Assembly (NCBI RefSeq): GCF_000424625.1
Contig: NZ_AUKG01000001.1
Span: forward strand, 2,232,001 to 2,296,000
DNA length: 64,000 nucleotides
Source: Conexibacter woesei Iso977N
GTDB taxonomy: Bacteria > Actinomycetota > Thermoleophilia > Solirubrobacterales > Solirubrobacteraceae
Direction of reading: 5' to 3'
The translations under genes and the position numbers were made by a program. Below, piece after piece: positions 42,942-51,787 of the stretch (position 1 is the first letter of the stretch; each line of letters begins with the position of its first letter). The notes beneath the pieces are model-generated. The model saw only the letters and a list, made by a program, of their open reading frames with translations. It was not told where the DNA came from and did no database searches.

Positions 42942-43880
42942 GTGGCGACCCGTCCCGCCATCGCCGAGGAGGTCCCCGTCGCGCCCGCGCGCGGCGGGGA
43001 CCGCCCGCCGGGCGAGCCCCGGCGGATCGGCTACGTCTACCTGATCCCGGCGCTGCTGATCTTCGGGGCGTTCACGCTCGCGCCGCTGATGCATGCGATC
43101 TGGCTGTCGCTGTTCCAGTGGGACGGCGTGACCGCGGGCAAGTGGGTCGGGCTGAGCAACTACTCGGACGTCTTCTCCGACCCCGTCCAGCGCAAGGCGT
43201 TCGGCCACGCGCTGATCCTGATCGTCTTCTACGCCCTGCTGCCGACCGCGATCGGCCTGCTGCTGGCGGGCGCCGTCGCGCGCACGCAGGTGCGCGGCTT
43301 CACGTTCTTCCGCGTCGTGCTGTTCCTGCCCCAGGTCGTGGCGCTGGTCGTCGTGGCCGTGATGTGGCGGATGATCTACGACCCCAACAACGGGCCGATC
43401 AACGAGACGCTGCGCCACCTCGGGCTCGGCGGCCTGGCCAAGTCGTGGCTGGGCGACTTCGGCGTCGCGCTGCCGGCCGTCGGCCTGATCGGGACGTGGG
43501 TCATGTACGGGTTGTGCATGGTGTTGCTCACGGCCGGGGTCCAGAAGATCCCCAAGTCGCTCTACGACGCCGCGCGCGTCGACGGCGCCGGGCCGGTCCG
43601 CGAGTTCGTCGCGGTGACGCTGCCCGCGCTGCGCGGCGAGATCGCGGTGGCGCTGACGCTGTGCACGATCCAGGCGCTGCGCAACTTCGACATCATCTAC
43701 AACACGACCAAGGGCGGCCCGGGCGACGCGACGTCGGTGCCCGCCTACCAGGTCTACCGCCGCGCGTTCGAGACCGGTCAGGTCGGCTCCGCGGCGGCGA
43801 TGGGCCTGACGCTCGCGGTCGTGATCTTCCTGCTGTCGACCGCGATCAACCAGATCGCCGAACGGGGGGCCAAGGGATGA
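42942..43880 (+). CDS. Sugar ABC transporter permease 1 (MalF/UgpA-like)
   Basis: A 312-residue permease with six transmembrane helices, starting near YVYLIPALLIFGAFTLAPL. The EAA loop that contacts the ATPase reads SLYDAARVDGAGPVREFVAV. GTG start 4 nt after the receptor stop. It forms a pair with the next permease through an ATGA overlap. Confidence 0.93.
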   Translation: MATRPAIAEEVPVAPARGGDRPPGEPRRIGYVYLIPALLIFGAFTLAPLMHAIWLSLFQWDGVTAGKWVGLSNYSDVFSDPVQRKAFGHALILIVFYALLPTAIGLLLAGAVARTQVRGFTFFRVVLFLPQVVALVVVAVMWRMIYDPNNGPINETLRHLGLGGLAKSWLGDFGVALPAVGLIGTWVMYGLCMVLLTAGVQKIPKSLYDAARVDGAGPVREFVAVTLPALRGEIAVALTLCTIQALRNFDIIYNTTKGGPGDATSVPAYQVYRRAFETGQVGSAAAMGLTLAVVIFLLSTAINQIAERGAKG

Positions 43881-44695
43881 CCAGCCGCCGCGAGCAGTCG
43901 CTGACCTACACCTTGCTCGGCGTGTTCTCGCTGATCGCGCTACTGCCGATCGTCGGGATCGTGCTGACCGCGCTGCAGCAGAAGGGCGGCGGCGCGTCGT
44001 TCGGCTCGTTCGACGGGCTGCACTTCGACAACTTCAAGCGCGCCTGGCAGGACGGCAACTTCGGGACCTACCTGAAGTCCTCGGTGATCGTCGCGGTCGC
44101 CGTCGTCGGGCTGTCGACGATCGTCTCGATCCTGGCCGGCTACGCGTTCGGCCTGATGCGGTTCCGCTTCGCCCAGCCGCTGTTCTACCTGTTCCTGCTC
44201 GGCCTGATGGTGCCGATGGAGGCGATGATCGTCCCGCTGTACTACGACCTGCGCGACCTCCAGCTGACCGACACCTACTGGGCGCTGATCCTCCCGCAGG
44301 CCGGGACGTCGATCGCCTTCGGGACCTTCTGGATGCGCGCCTTCTTCCGCTCGGTGCCGCAGTCGCTGGTCGAGGCGGCGCGGATCGACGGCGCGTCGAG
44401 CTGGTTCACGCTCTGGCGCGTCCTGCTCCCGCTCGCGCGGCCCGCGGTCCTGACGATGGTCGTGCTGCTGTTCATGTGGACCTGGAACGAGTTCCTGCTG
44501 GCGCTCGTCATGGTGACCGACGAGAACCTGCGCACCGCGCCGCTGGGTCTCAGCTTCTTCATCGGCCGCAACCAGGCCGACCTCACGCTGCTGGCGGCGG
44601 GCGCCGTGATCGTCGCCCTGCCGGTGGTCGTGTTGTACGTGTTCCTCCAGCGCCATTTCATCCGGGGCATGGTCTCGGGTGCCGTGAAGGGGTAG
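43877..44695 (+). CDS. Sugar ABC transporter permease 2 (MalG/UgpE-like)
   Basis: A 272-residue permease with six helices and the EAA loop SLVEAARIDGASSWFTLWRV. The C-terminus FLQRHFIRGMVSGAVKG is the usual MalG-type end that inserts into the ATPase dimer. It overlaps permease 1 and lies 3 nt before the ATPase gene. Confidence 0.93.
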   Translation: MTSRREQSLTYTLLGVFSLIALLPIVGIVLTALQQKGGGASFGSFDGLHFDNFKRAWQDGNFGTYLKSSVIVAVAVVGLSTIVSILAGYAFGLMRFRFAQPLFYLFLLGLMVPMEAMIVPLYYDLRDLQLTDTYWALILPQAGTSIAFGTFWMRAFFRSVPQSLVEAARIDGASSWFTLWRVLLPLARPAVLTMVVLLFMWTWNEFLLALVMVTDENLRTAPLGLSFFIGRNQADLTLLAAGAVIVALPVVVLYVFLQRHFIRGMVSGAVKG

Positions 44696-44698
44696 TCG

Positions 44699-45799
44699 AT
44701 GGGTGCAGTTCGCTTCAGCCAGGTGCGCAAGTCCTATGCCGGCCACGAGGTCGTCCACGGGCTCGACCTGGAGATCGCCGACGGCGAGTTCATGGTGTTG
44801 GTCGGGCCCTCGGGCTCCGGCAAGACGACCGCGCTGCGGATGCTCGCGGGCCTGGAGTCGATCACCGCCGGCGAGATCCGGATCGGCGACCGCGTGGTCA
44901 ACGCGATCGCCCCGCGCGAGCGCGACATCGCGATGGTCTTCCAGGACTACGCGCTGTACCCGCAGATGACGGTCTTCGACAACCTCGCCTTCGGGCTGCG
45001 GCGCCGCAGGACGCCCAAGGAGGAGATCGAGCGCCGGGTCCGCTCCGCCGCCGCGTCGCTGGACCTCGAGCCCTACCTGGAGCGCAAGCCCGGGCAGCTG
45101 TCCGGCGGCCAGGCCCAGCGCGTCGCGCTCGGCCGCGCGCTGGTCCGCGACCCGCAGGTCTTCCTGATGGACGAGCCGCTGTCGAACCTCGACGCCAAGC
45201 TGCGCACGCAGACGCGCGGGGAGATCAAGCGCCTGCAGCAGGACGTCCGCACGACCACGGTCTACGTCACCCACGACCAGGTCGAGGCGATGACGATGGG
45301 CGACCGGATCGCGGTGATGAACGACGGCGTCCTGGAGCAGGTCGGCACGCCCGAGGAGCTCTACGAGCGCCCGGCCAACGTGTTCGTCGGCGGCTTCATC
45401 GGCTCGCCCGCGATGAGCTTCCTGACGATGGCGGCCGAGCCGGCGGGCGCCGGCGCGACGCGGCTGCGCTGCGACGGGGTGGACCTCGTGGTGCCGGGCG
45501 TCGAGGGGCTGCCCGGCGAGGTCGTCGTCGGCGTGCGCCCCGAGTGCGCGCGCCCCTGGGACCCGGAGCATCCGGCGCTGCTCGGGCCGATCGCCGGCGA
45601 GGTCGCCTACGTCGAGGCGCTGGGCCGCGAGACGTTCGTCGGCGTCGACGTCGGCGGCGACCGCGTCGTCGTCCAGCACGAGGGCCGCGCGTCGCTGCTG
45701 CCCGGCGACCGCGTCGAGTTCGGCGTCCAGCCCGCCGCGCTGCGCTTCTTCGACGTGGCCGACGGCCGCGCGCTGCACGCCGCGCGGGTCGCGGCGTGA
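44699..45799 (+). CDS. Sugar ABC transporter ATP-binding protein (MsmK/UgpC/MalK-like)
   Basis: A 366-residue ATPase with Walker A GPSGSGKTT, signature LSGGQAQRVALGRAL, Walker B VFLMDEPLSNLDAKLR and a C-terminal TOBE/OB regulatory domain (VGVRPECARPW). In many Actinobacteria one MsiK ATPase serves several CUT1 importers; here the operon has its own. It overlaps the SIS gene by GTGA. Confidence 0.93.
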   Translation: MGAVRFSQVRKSYAGHEVVHGLDLEIADGEFMVLVGPSGSGKTTALRMLAGLESITAGEIRIGDRVVNAIAPRERDIAMVFQDYALYPQMTVFDNLAFGLRRRRTPKEEIERRVRSAAASLDLEPYLERKPGQLSGGQAQRVALGRALVRDPQVFLMDEPLSNLDAKLRTQTRGEIKRLQQDVRTTTVYVTHDQVEAMTMGDRIAVMNDGVLEQVGTPEELYERPANVFVGGFIGSPAMSFLTMAAEPAGAGATRLRCDGVDLVVPGVEGLPGEVVVGVRPECARPWDPEHPALLGPIAGEVAYVEALGRETFVGVDVGGDRVVVQHEGRASLLPGDRVEFGVQPAALRFFDVADGRALHAARVAA

Positions 45800-46851
45800 G
45801 CGCCGCGGCCGCCGTCCTGCGCGAGGAGATCGGCGGCCAGCCGGCCGTCTGGCGCGCTCTGGTGGCGCGCGGCGCGCAGGTCGCGGAGGTCGCGGCCGCG
45901 CTGGACGCGCTGGATCCGCCACTGGTCAGGATCGCGGCGCACGGAACCTCCGACCACGCCGGGATCTACGCGACCTACCTGCTGCGCGCGCTGCGCGGGT
46001 GGACGGTCGTGCGCGACTCGATGTCGATGCCGTTGTACTACGGGTCGCCCGCCGCACGGCCCGGCGAGCTGGCGGTCGGCATCTCCCAGTCGGGCGAGAC
46101 GCCCGACGTCGTGGCCTGGCTGGAGCGCGCCGGCCGCGAGGGCGCGACGACGCTGGCGATCACCAACGGCGAGGGCTCGTCGCTGGCGCGGATCGCCGAC
46201 CACGTGCTGGCGATCGGCGCGGGCGCCGAGCGCTCGATCGCGGCGACCAAGACCTACACCGGCACGCTCGCGGCGATCGCGCTGCTCGCCGGGCAGCTCG
46301 CGGGCCGCGGGCCCCAGCTGGCCGACGCGCTCGTCGCGACCGCCGACGCCGCCGACGCGCTGCTGGACGGGCTCGACGCGGCCGTCGCGCCGGTCGCCGC
46401 GGCGCTCGCGCGGATCGACCGCATGTACTTGGTCGCCCGCGGGATCGAGCTGGCGACGGCCAACGAGGTCGCGCTCAAGCTGACCGAGGTCTGCTACCTC
46501 GGCGCCAAGGCGATGTCGGCGACCGCGATGGCCCACGGGCCGGTCGCCGCGCTCGACGCCGACGTGCCGCTGTGGGCGATCGCCGCGCCGGACGCGACGC
46601 TGCCCGCGGTCGCCGAGGCGGTGCGCCGGGCCCGCGCGGCGGGCGCGCCGGTGATCGCCTCGGGCCCCGCCGCCGCGGCGCTGGACGGCGCGGCGTTCGC
46701 GCTCCCCGTGCCGGTGGTGCCCGCCGAGCCGCTGCTGTCGCCGCTGCTCTCGGTCCTGCCGGGCCAGGCGTTCGCCTGGGCGCTGGCAGGCGCCAAGGGG
46801 ATCGACGCCGGCGCGCCGCGCCACCTGCGCAAGGTCACCTCCGCAGCTTGA
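45796..46851 (+). CDS. SIS-domain sugar isomerase/deaminase (NagB-II / GlmS-C type)
   Basis: A 351-residue protein with two SIS domains. Visible motifs are AHGTSDHAG, GISQSGETPD, AATKTYTGTLAAIALLA, VARGIELATANEVALKLTE and the C-terminal DAGAPRHLRKVTSAA, the pattern of GlmS isomerase domains and NagB-II glucosamine-6-phosphate deaminases. No glutaminase domain is present, so synthesis by GlmS is excluded and deamination/isomerisation is likely. Its product would be fructose 6-phosphate if the substrate is glucosamine 6-phosphate (inference). Last gene of the operon, followed by a hairpin. Confidence 0.85.
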   Translation: MSAAAAVLREEIGGQPAVWRALVARGAQVAEVAAALDALDPPLVRIAAHGTSDHAGIYATYLLRALRGWTVVRDSMSMPLYYGSPAARPGELAVGISQSGETPDVVAWLERAGREGATTLAITNGEGSSLARIADHVLAIGAGAERSIAATKTYTGTLAAIALLAGQLAGRGPQLADALVATADAADALLDGLDAAVAPVAAALARIDRMYLVARGIELATANEVALKLTEVCYLGAKAMSATAMAHGPVAALDADVPLWAIAAPDATLPAVAEAVRRARAAGAPVIASGPAAAALDGAAFALPVPVVPAEPLLSPLLSVLPGQAFAWALAGAKGIDAGAPRHLRKVTSAA

Positions 46852-46854
46852 TCG

Positions 46855-46880
46855 CGCCGCCTTCCGGCGGCGTTCTGTTC
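46855..46880 (+). terminator. Hairpin terminator after the SIS gene
   Basis: CGCCGCC (46855-46861) pairs with GGCGGCG (46866-46872) around a TTCC loop, then TTCTGTTC follows. It begins 4 nt past the SIS stop codon and separates the importer operon from the PIG-L gene. Confidence 0.7.
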
Positions 46881-46977
46881 GGAGTTGTGCGGAAGCCGAA
46901 GGGTCTTCCGGGATCGCTGCCTGCTCGGCAAAGGCCTTCAAACATAACGGATACGTAGGAAAATTCCGCTCTTTCGG

Positions 46978-47006
46978 TTGACATGGATGTCACAGCGAAC
47001 TAGCTT
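46978..47006 (+). promoter_or_regulatory. Predicted promoter of the PIG-L gene
   Basis: TTGACA (46978-46983, a perfect consensus -35), 17-nt spacer, TAGCTT (47001-47006, TANNNT). Start of transcription is expected near 47013, about 70 nt before GTG 47083. Confidence 0.7.
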
Positions 47007-47022
47007 CCTCGCGCGTCTTGTT

Positions 47023-47050
47023 GTTCGAACTCGTTCGAAAATGTGTTCGA
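47023..47050 (+). promoter_or_regulatory. Three GTTCGA direct repeats, candidate DeoR operator
   Basis: GTTCGA occurs at 47023, 47033 and 47045. The first two are in palindromic context (GTTCGAAC, GTTCGAAA) and the last is ATGTGTTCGA. Spacing of 10 and 12 bp puts them on nearly one face of the helix, just downstream of the predicted start point, where a bound repressor would block elongation. The same half-site is found at 38508 beside the first deoR gene. Confidence 0.6.
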
Positions 47051-47082
47051 GTGGTGGGAACTTGTCCAACGGAGGGAGTGGC

Positions 47083-50000
47083 GTGCAGCGCTATTTCGTG
47101 GGTCTGGTCGCGATGGTCGCGATCATGCTGGGGGCGGTGGGGACGGCGAGCGCCGCTCCCGCTTCGACGTACACGGCATCCAAGGCCGTGAAGATCAACG
47201 TCATGGGTGAGTGGGCTCACCCCGACGACGACACGAGCATCATCGGGCCGTGCGGCGTGTGGCATGCGCGCTACGGCGTCAAGTGCGGGATCATCATGGT
47301 CACCCGCGGTGAGGGCGGCGGCAACGGCGCCGGCACCGAGATCGGACCCGACCTGGGGCTGCGGCGCGAGAACGAGGACCGCGTCGCCCACTACCGGTCG
47401 GGCACCGTCGACATCTTCAACCTCGACCGCGTCGACTTCTTCTACAACTTGTCGGCGCCGCTGACGCAGCTGTTCTGGAACGAGAACGAGACGCTGCGCC
47501 GCATCACGCGCATCATCCGGATGACGCAGCCCGACATCTACATCGGGTTCAACCCGACGATCCAGGGCGCGGGCCACGGCAACCACCAGCAGGCCGGGCG
47601 CTTCATCTGGGAGGGCATCAAGGCCGCGGCCGACCCGAACATGTTCCCCGAGCAGCTCACGGGCCCCAACGCCCTGAGCACCTGGCAGGTCAAGAAGGCC
47701 TTCTCGGGCGGCTCGACCACCGGCACCGGCGGCAACGTCAACGCCGCGAGCTGCACCACGGGCTTCGTCCCGGCCGCGACGAACGTCGACACGGTCGCGG
47801 GCGTCTGGACCGGCTACGACTCGCCCTACAAGTGGGCCGCGGGCAACGTCCAGGGCAAGCCGGCCGGCTCGGCCAAGACCTGGGCACAGGTCGCCGCCGA
47901 GAACCAGAGGGCCTACCCGACGCAGAGCCGCACGCAGACGCAGACGGCGGCCGACCCCGGCTGCTCGCGCTTCGGCCAGACCTACGCGCGCGTCCCGTTC
48001 CAGCCGAACACCACGACGCCGGGCGGCAGCACCGCCAACACGGCGGCGGGCAGGGACGACGCGATCCTCTACGGCGCGGCCGTGCAGGATCCGGGCGGGT
48101 TCCCGCTCGGGACGCAGGAGTACCTGACGTTCTCGAAGTTCTACAACGTGCCGGGCCAGCCGTTCACGGCGACCCTGCACCTCAGGTCCGGCGGCGCGAC
48201 GATCGCGGCGCAGACGGGCGGCGTCGCGCTGACGGTGCCCGCGGGCTGGACCGTCGACGGGCCCAAGAACCTGCCCGCGACGACGTCGGGCACCGAGACG
48301 ACGGTGGACTTCACGGTCACGCCGCCGGCCTCGGTCGCGACGCTGGACGGCAACTACAAGATCGCGGCGCAGGTCAGCTCCGGCTCCGCGACCGGCTACA
48401 CCGACAACGCGGTCCGCGTCGTCTCCCCGGTCGAGGGCCGCATGCAGCGCTGGGGCACCTGGGCCGAGTACGACAACTGGGTCGACAACACCGCGCCCGA
48501 CGCGCGCCGTCTCGGCCGCTCGCAGGCCCTGCAGTCGATCGGGCTGGGGGAGACCAAGGCGATCACGGTGCGCGTGCACAACTGGTCGACGACCGTGCAG
48601 AGCGGTGACGTCTCGCTGACGGCGCCGTCCGGCTACTCGGTCACGCCGGCGACGCGCTCCTACAGCGCGCTGGCGGCGGGCCAGGAGACCACGGTCAGCT
48701 TCGACGTGACGAGCACCGCCTCGTCGCTGCCGGCCAACCAGGTCTCGACGTTCACCATCAACACGACCCACGACCAGCCGTCGACCGACACGTCGACGGA
48801 GTCGATGACGATGGCCGTCGTCCCGACGACGACGATCCCGAAGGCCACCGGGGCACCGGCGGTCGACGCGGTCGAGGGCGGCGACTACACCGGTCCCACG
48901 CTCGACCTCGGCCGGGTCTGGGAAGGTGCGGCCTGCGCGCCGGACGGCACGGACTGCGGCACCGGCAGCTACGCCAAGGTCACGCACACCGACGACGACC
49001 TGTACTTCTTCGTGCATGTCGTCGACGAGTTCCAGAGCTACGCGGCCACGCCGAAGGAGTGCGTCGCGCACTGGCTCGCGGACTCGGTCGAGCTGCTGGT
49101 CGACCCGCGCGGCAACGCCAACGTCAACGGCCGCGAGACGGCCAACACCTTCAAGTTGGGGGTGTTCCCGTTCACCAACGACCCGACCGGGTCCAACGGC
49201 AACGGCGTCAACGGCCCGTGCTGGTCGCGTGACGCCGACAACCACCAGGGCTACTCGACCGGGCCGCTGGCGTCCACGGTCAACCAGGGCCCGAACGCCC
49301 CGGGCGTGCAGGTCGCGTCCTCGGCGACGTGGGTCGGGTCCAACTCGACCGCCGTCGACCACTCCTACACGGGTGGCGCCTACAACCTGGAGGTGAAGAT
49401 CCCGATCGCCGACCTCCCGGCCGCGATCGACCCGGACAACTTCACCTTCAACATCACGCCCTACGACAACGACAACAACGCGGCCGTGGCCGGCGGCGAC
49501 CTGCGTCACATCGACGTCGGTCAGAGCCGGCTCGCCTGGTCGAGCATCGGCGGCGTGCAGGCTGCGCCGTACCGCTGGGGCCGGGCCAGGGTCCTGAACT
49601 ACACGCCGCCGGCGGGCCAGCCGACGACGGCGCCGGACCCGATCGTCTCCAGCTCCAACCTGGACGGCACGAAGTCGCCGCAGACGATCTGGCAGTCGGC
49701 CCGCAACGGCGTGCCGATCGCCGGCCGGACGCCCGCTCCGGCAAGCAACCGGTTGACGATCGACAACGTCAGGCTGGCCGGCGACGGCGCGGACCTGGAC
49801 ATCACGTCGACCGGCACCGGTACCGCGCGCGTGTACCTGTGGTCGGGGCTGACCGGTGCGATCCCGGTGTTCACCAGCAGCTGCGCGGCGCCGACGGCGT
49901 CGAGCACGATGGAGGAGCTCATCAGCTACGGCCTCGACGCGTGCAGCGCCACCGACGGTGGCTACCCCGCGTGGGGCAGCGACCAGAGCGGGCGCGTGAT

Positions 50001-50871
50001 CGCGTCGCAGGCGGTCTCGGTGACCGCCGGCACGCAGCACGTCCACGTCGCGCTCGACGCGGCCGGGCGGGCGAAGCTCGCCAAGGACGGCGCGGCGCTG
50101 GTCTCGTACCTGACGCCCGACGATGAGGTCCAGGCGTTCGACCTGCCGCTGGCCCAGGCCAGGCTGACGGTCGGCATCGGCGACGTCGGCGACGCCGACG
50201 AGCCGAGCCAGGTCGAGCTGCGGGCGCGGCTGACCGGCACCGATCCCTTCCCGGGCGCGGTGACCGGCACGGTCCAGTTCAAGGTCGACGGCCAGGACGT
50301 GGGTGCGCCGGTCAAGGTCGACGCGCAGGGCCGTGCGTCGCTGGCGACCGATGCGGTCACCGAGGCCAAGGGCCACGCGGTCACCGCCGTCTACAGCGGC
50401 GACGGCGACTACGCGACCCGGACGGCGACCTACACGGCGCCGGTCGACGCCGGCCCGGCGGGTCCCGCCGGTCCGGAGGGTCCGGCCGGCCCCGCGGGGC
50501 CGCAGGGCTCCACCGGTCCGGCCGGCCCGATCGGGCCCGTCGGTCCCGTGGGCCCGAAGGGCGCCAAGGGCGACAAGGGGTCGAAGGTGCTCATCACCGT
50601 CAGCTGCTCGGCGAGCGGCAGGACGGCCAAGTGCACCGTCAAGGAGGTCGGCGCGACGGCCAGGAGCAGCAAGGTCCGCGCGTCGGTGCGCCTCCAGTAC
50701 GCCAAGTCGACCGTGACGCGCACGGGGCGCGGCACGGTCAAGGTGTCGCTGAGGACGAAGCAGCGGATGGGCAGGACCCAGAAGCTCGTCGTCCGCGTCA
50801 CCAAGGACGGCAGGACGGTCAGCGCGACCGTCACGGCGGGCAAGCGCGCGCCCACCGTCTCGATCGGCTAG
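47083..50871 (+). CDS. Secreted PIG-L family deacetylase with NEW3-like, CBM9-like and collagen-like regions
   Basis: A 1262-residue exported protein. GTG 47083 has GGAGGGAG upstream and starts a signal peptide (cleavage near SAA/PAS). The PIG-L catalytic domain (about 36-330) has WAHPDDD (44-50) and GHGNHQ near 165-170, the zinc-binding Asp/His set. A NEW3-like beta domain, a CBM9-like domain near 590-840 (GRVWEGAA ... [12 protein letters not shown]), further beta modules including a Big_3-type Ig, 15 Gly-X-Y triplets and a basic C-terminal domain follow. PIG-L enzymes remove acetyl from N-acetylglucosamine-type sugars, MshB being one example. No sortase motif is seen. Confidence 0.88.
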   Translation: MQRYFVGLVAMVAIMLGAVGTASAAPASTYTASKAVKINVMGEWAHPDDDTSIIGPCGVWHARYGVKCGIIMVTRGEGGGNGAGTEIGPDLGLRRENEDRVAHYRSGTVDIFNLDRVDFFYNLSAPLTQLFWNENETLRRITRIIRMTQPDIYIGFNPTIQGAGHGNHQQAGRFIWEGIKAAADPNMFPEQLTGPNALSTWQVKKAFSGGSTTGTGGNVNAASCTTGFVPAATNVDTVAGVWTGYDSPYKWAAGNVQGKPAGSAKTWAQVAAENQRAYPTQSRTQTQTAADPGCSRFGQTYARVPFQPNTTTPGGSTANTAAGRDDAILYGAAVQDPGGFPLGTQEYLTFSKFYNVPGQPFTATLHLRSGGATIAAQTGGVALTVPAGWTVDGPKNLPATTSGTETTVDFTVTPPASVATLDGNYKIAAQVSSGSATGYTDNAVRVVSPVEGRMQRWGTWAEYDNWVDNTAPDARRLGRSQALQSIGLGETKAITVRVHNWSTTVQSGDVSLTAPSGYSVTPATRSYSALAAGQETTVSFDVTSTASSLPANQVSTFTINTTHDQPSTDTSTESMTMAVVPTTTIPKATGAPAVDAVEGGDYTGPTLDLGRVWEGAACAPDGTDCGTGSYAKVTHTDDDLYFFVHVVDEFQSYAATPKECVAHWLADSVELLVDPRGNANVNGRETANTFKLGVFPFTNDPTGSNGNGVNGPCWSRDADNHQGYSTGPLASTVNQGPNAPGVQVASSATWVGSNSTAVDHSYTGGAYNLEVKIPIADLPAAIDPDNFTFNITPYDNDNNAAVAGGDLRHIDVGQSRLAWSSIGGVQAAPYRWGRARVLNYTPPAGQPTTAPDPIVSSSNLDGTKSPQTIWQSARNGVPIAGRTPAPASNRLTIDNVRLAGDGADLDITSTGTGTARVYLWSGLTGAIPVFTSSCAAPTASSTMEELISYGLDACSATDGGYPAWGSDQSGRVIASQAVSVTAGTQHVHVALDAAGRAKLAKDGAALVSYLTPDDEVQAFDLPLAQARLTVGIGDVGDADEPSQVELRARLTGTDPFPGAVTGTVQFKVDGQDVGAPVKVDAQGRASLATDAVTEAKGHAVTAVYSGDGDYATRTATYTAPVDAGPAGPAGPEGPAGPAGPQGSTGPAGPIGPVGPVGPKGAKGDKGSKVLITVSCSASGRTAKCTVKEVGATARSSKVRASVRLQYAKSTVTRTGRGTVKVSLRTKQRMGRTQKLVVRVTKDGRTVSATVTAGKRAPTVSIG
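50452..50586 (+). repeat. Collagen-like Gly-X-Y repeat, 15 triplets
   Basis: Forty-five codons encode uninterrupted Gly-X-Y, mostly GPA/GPV early and [12 protein letters not shown] at the end. The Pro-rich then charged composition fits a short triple-helix stalk that would trimerise the deacetylase. Confidence 0.9.
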
Positions 50872-50878
50872 CCGGTCT

Positions 50879-50908
50879 CGGGAGGGGCGTCTCCTCACGC
50901 CCCTCCCG
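50879..50908 (+). terminator. Strong hairpin after the PIG-L gene
   Basis: GGGAGGGGCGT (50880-50890) pairs perfectly with ACGCCCCTCCC (50897-50907) around CTCCTC; a further C-G pair closes the stem at 50879/50908. It begins 8 nt past the stop codon. No T tract follows. Confidence 0.75.
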
Positions 50909-50931
50909 GCCGCGTCGATCGGATCGGAATC

Positions 50932-50960
50932 GCGGGCCCGGCGAAGGTCGCCGGGCCCGC
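50932..50960 (+). terminator. Second strong hairpin before the deoR gene
   Basis: GCGGGCCCGGCGA (50932-50944) pairs without mismatch with TCGCCGGGCCCGC (50948-50960) around a 3-nt loop. With the previous hairpin it makes a double stem-loop between the PIG-L gene and deoR 2. Confidence 0.65.
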
Positions 50961-51010
50961 CGCTCCGTCTGCTAGAAGTCACGCTGAATGATCGAAGCTG
51001 CTCGCCGCCT

Positions 51011-51787
51011 GTGACCTCTGCGCCCGGGACCCGTCACACCATTCCGGCCCAGCGCCGTCAGGAGATCCTCCGGGCGATCCGCGGCGGCGCCACGCACGTC
51101 TCCCAGCTCGCGCAGAGCTTCGGCGTGTCGGAGATGACCGTGCGGCGCGACCTCGACGAGCTCGCCCGCGACGGCCACATCGAGCGCGTGCGCGGCGGTG
51201 CCGTCACCGTCAGCGCCGAGCCGCCGTTCGGCCAGACGCTGATCGAGCGCTACGACGAGAAGAACGCCATCGGCGCCGCGGCCGCCGCGCTGGTCGAGGA
51301 CGGCCAGACCGTCATGATCGACATCGGCACCACGACGCTGCAGGCGGCACGCCACCTGCACGGGCGCACGCTCACGGTCGTCACCTCGAGCCTCGCGGTC
51401 TACGAGGAGCTCATGCCCTACGAGACGATCGAGCTGATCCTGCCCGGCGGGACCGTGCGCCGCAACTACCAGTCGCTGGTCGGCATCCTCGCCGAGGGCG
51501 CGCTGCGCCAGCTCAAGGCCGACGTCCTGTTCCTCGGGACCAGCGCCATCGACGCCCGCTTCGATGTCTGGGACTCGACCATGGTCGAGGTGCCGATCAA
51601 GCGCGCGATGATCGAGGCGGCCGCCGAGGTCGTCCTGCTCGCGGACTCGGCGAAGTTCTCGATGGCCGGCCTGGTCCGCGTCTGCGAGGCGAGCGCGATC
51701 CAGCGCCTCGTCACCGACACGCCGCCGCCCGCCGCGGCCGCCGCGGCGGCCGAGCGGGCCGGCGTAACGATCACGATCGCGGCTTGA
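51011..51787 (+). CDS. DeoR/GlpR-family transcriptional regulator (2)
   Basis: A 258-residue DeoR protein. HTH VSEMTVRRDLDELARDGHIE matches the regulator at 38577 through the recognition helix; the sensor domain has DIGTTTLQAARHL, LPGGTVRRNYQS and FLGTSAID. GTG 51011 follows the double hairpin by 50 nt. Its 3' end overlaps the convergent dehydrogenase gene by 17 nt. It probably controls the PIG-L gene, the importer operon or both (inference). Confidence 0.92.
   Translation: MTSAPGTRHTIPAQRRQEILRAIRGGATHVSQLAQSFGVSEMTVRRDLDELARDGHIERVRGGAVTVSAEPPFGQTLIERYDEKNAIGAAAAALVEDGQTVMIDIGTTTLQAARHLHGRTLTVVTSSLAVYEELMPYETIELILPGGTVRRNYQSLVGILAEGALRQLKADVLFLGTSAIDARFDVWDSTMVEVPIKRAMIEAAAEVVLLADSAKFSMAGLVRVCEASAIQRLVTDTPPPAAAAAAAERAGVTITIAA

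Noticed and set aside
46990-50982. Minus-strand open frame of about 1330 codons opposite the PIG-L gene
   Set aside because: No recognisable domain and composition typical of an antisense frame; the plus strand has signal peptide, domains, promoter and ribosome site.
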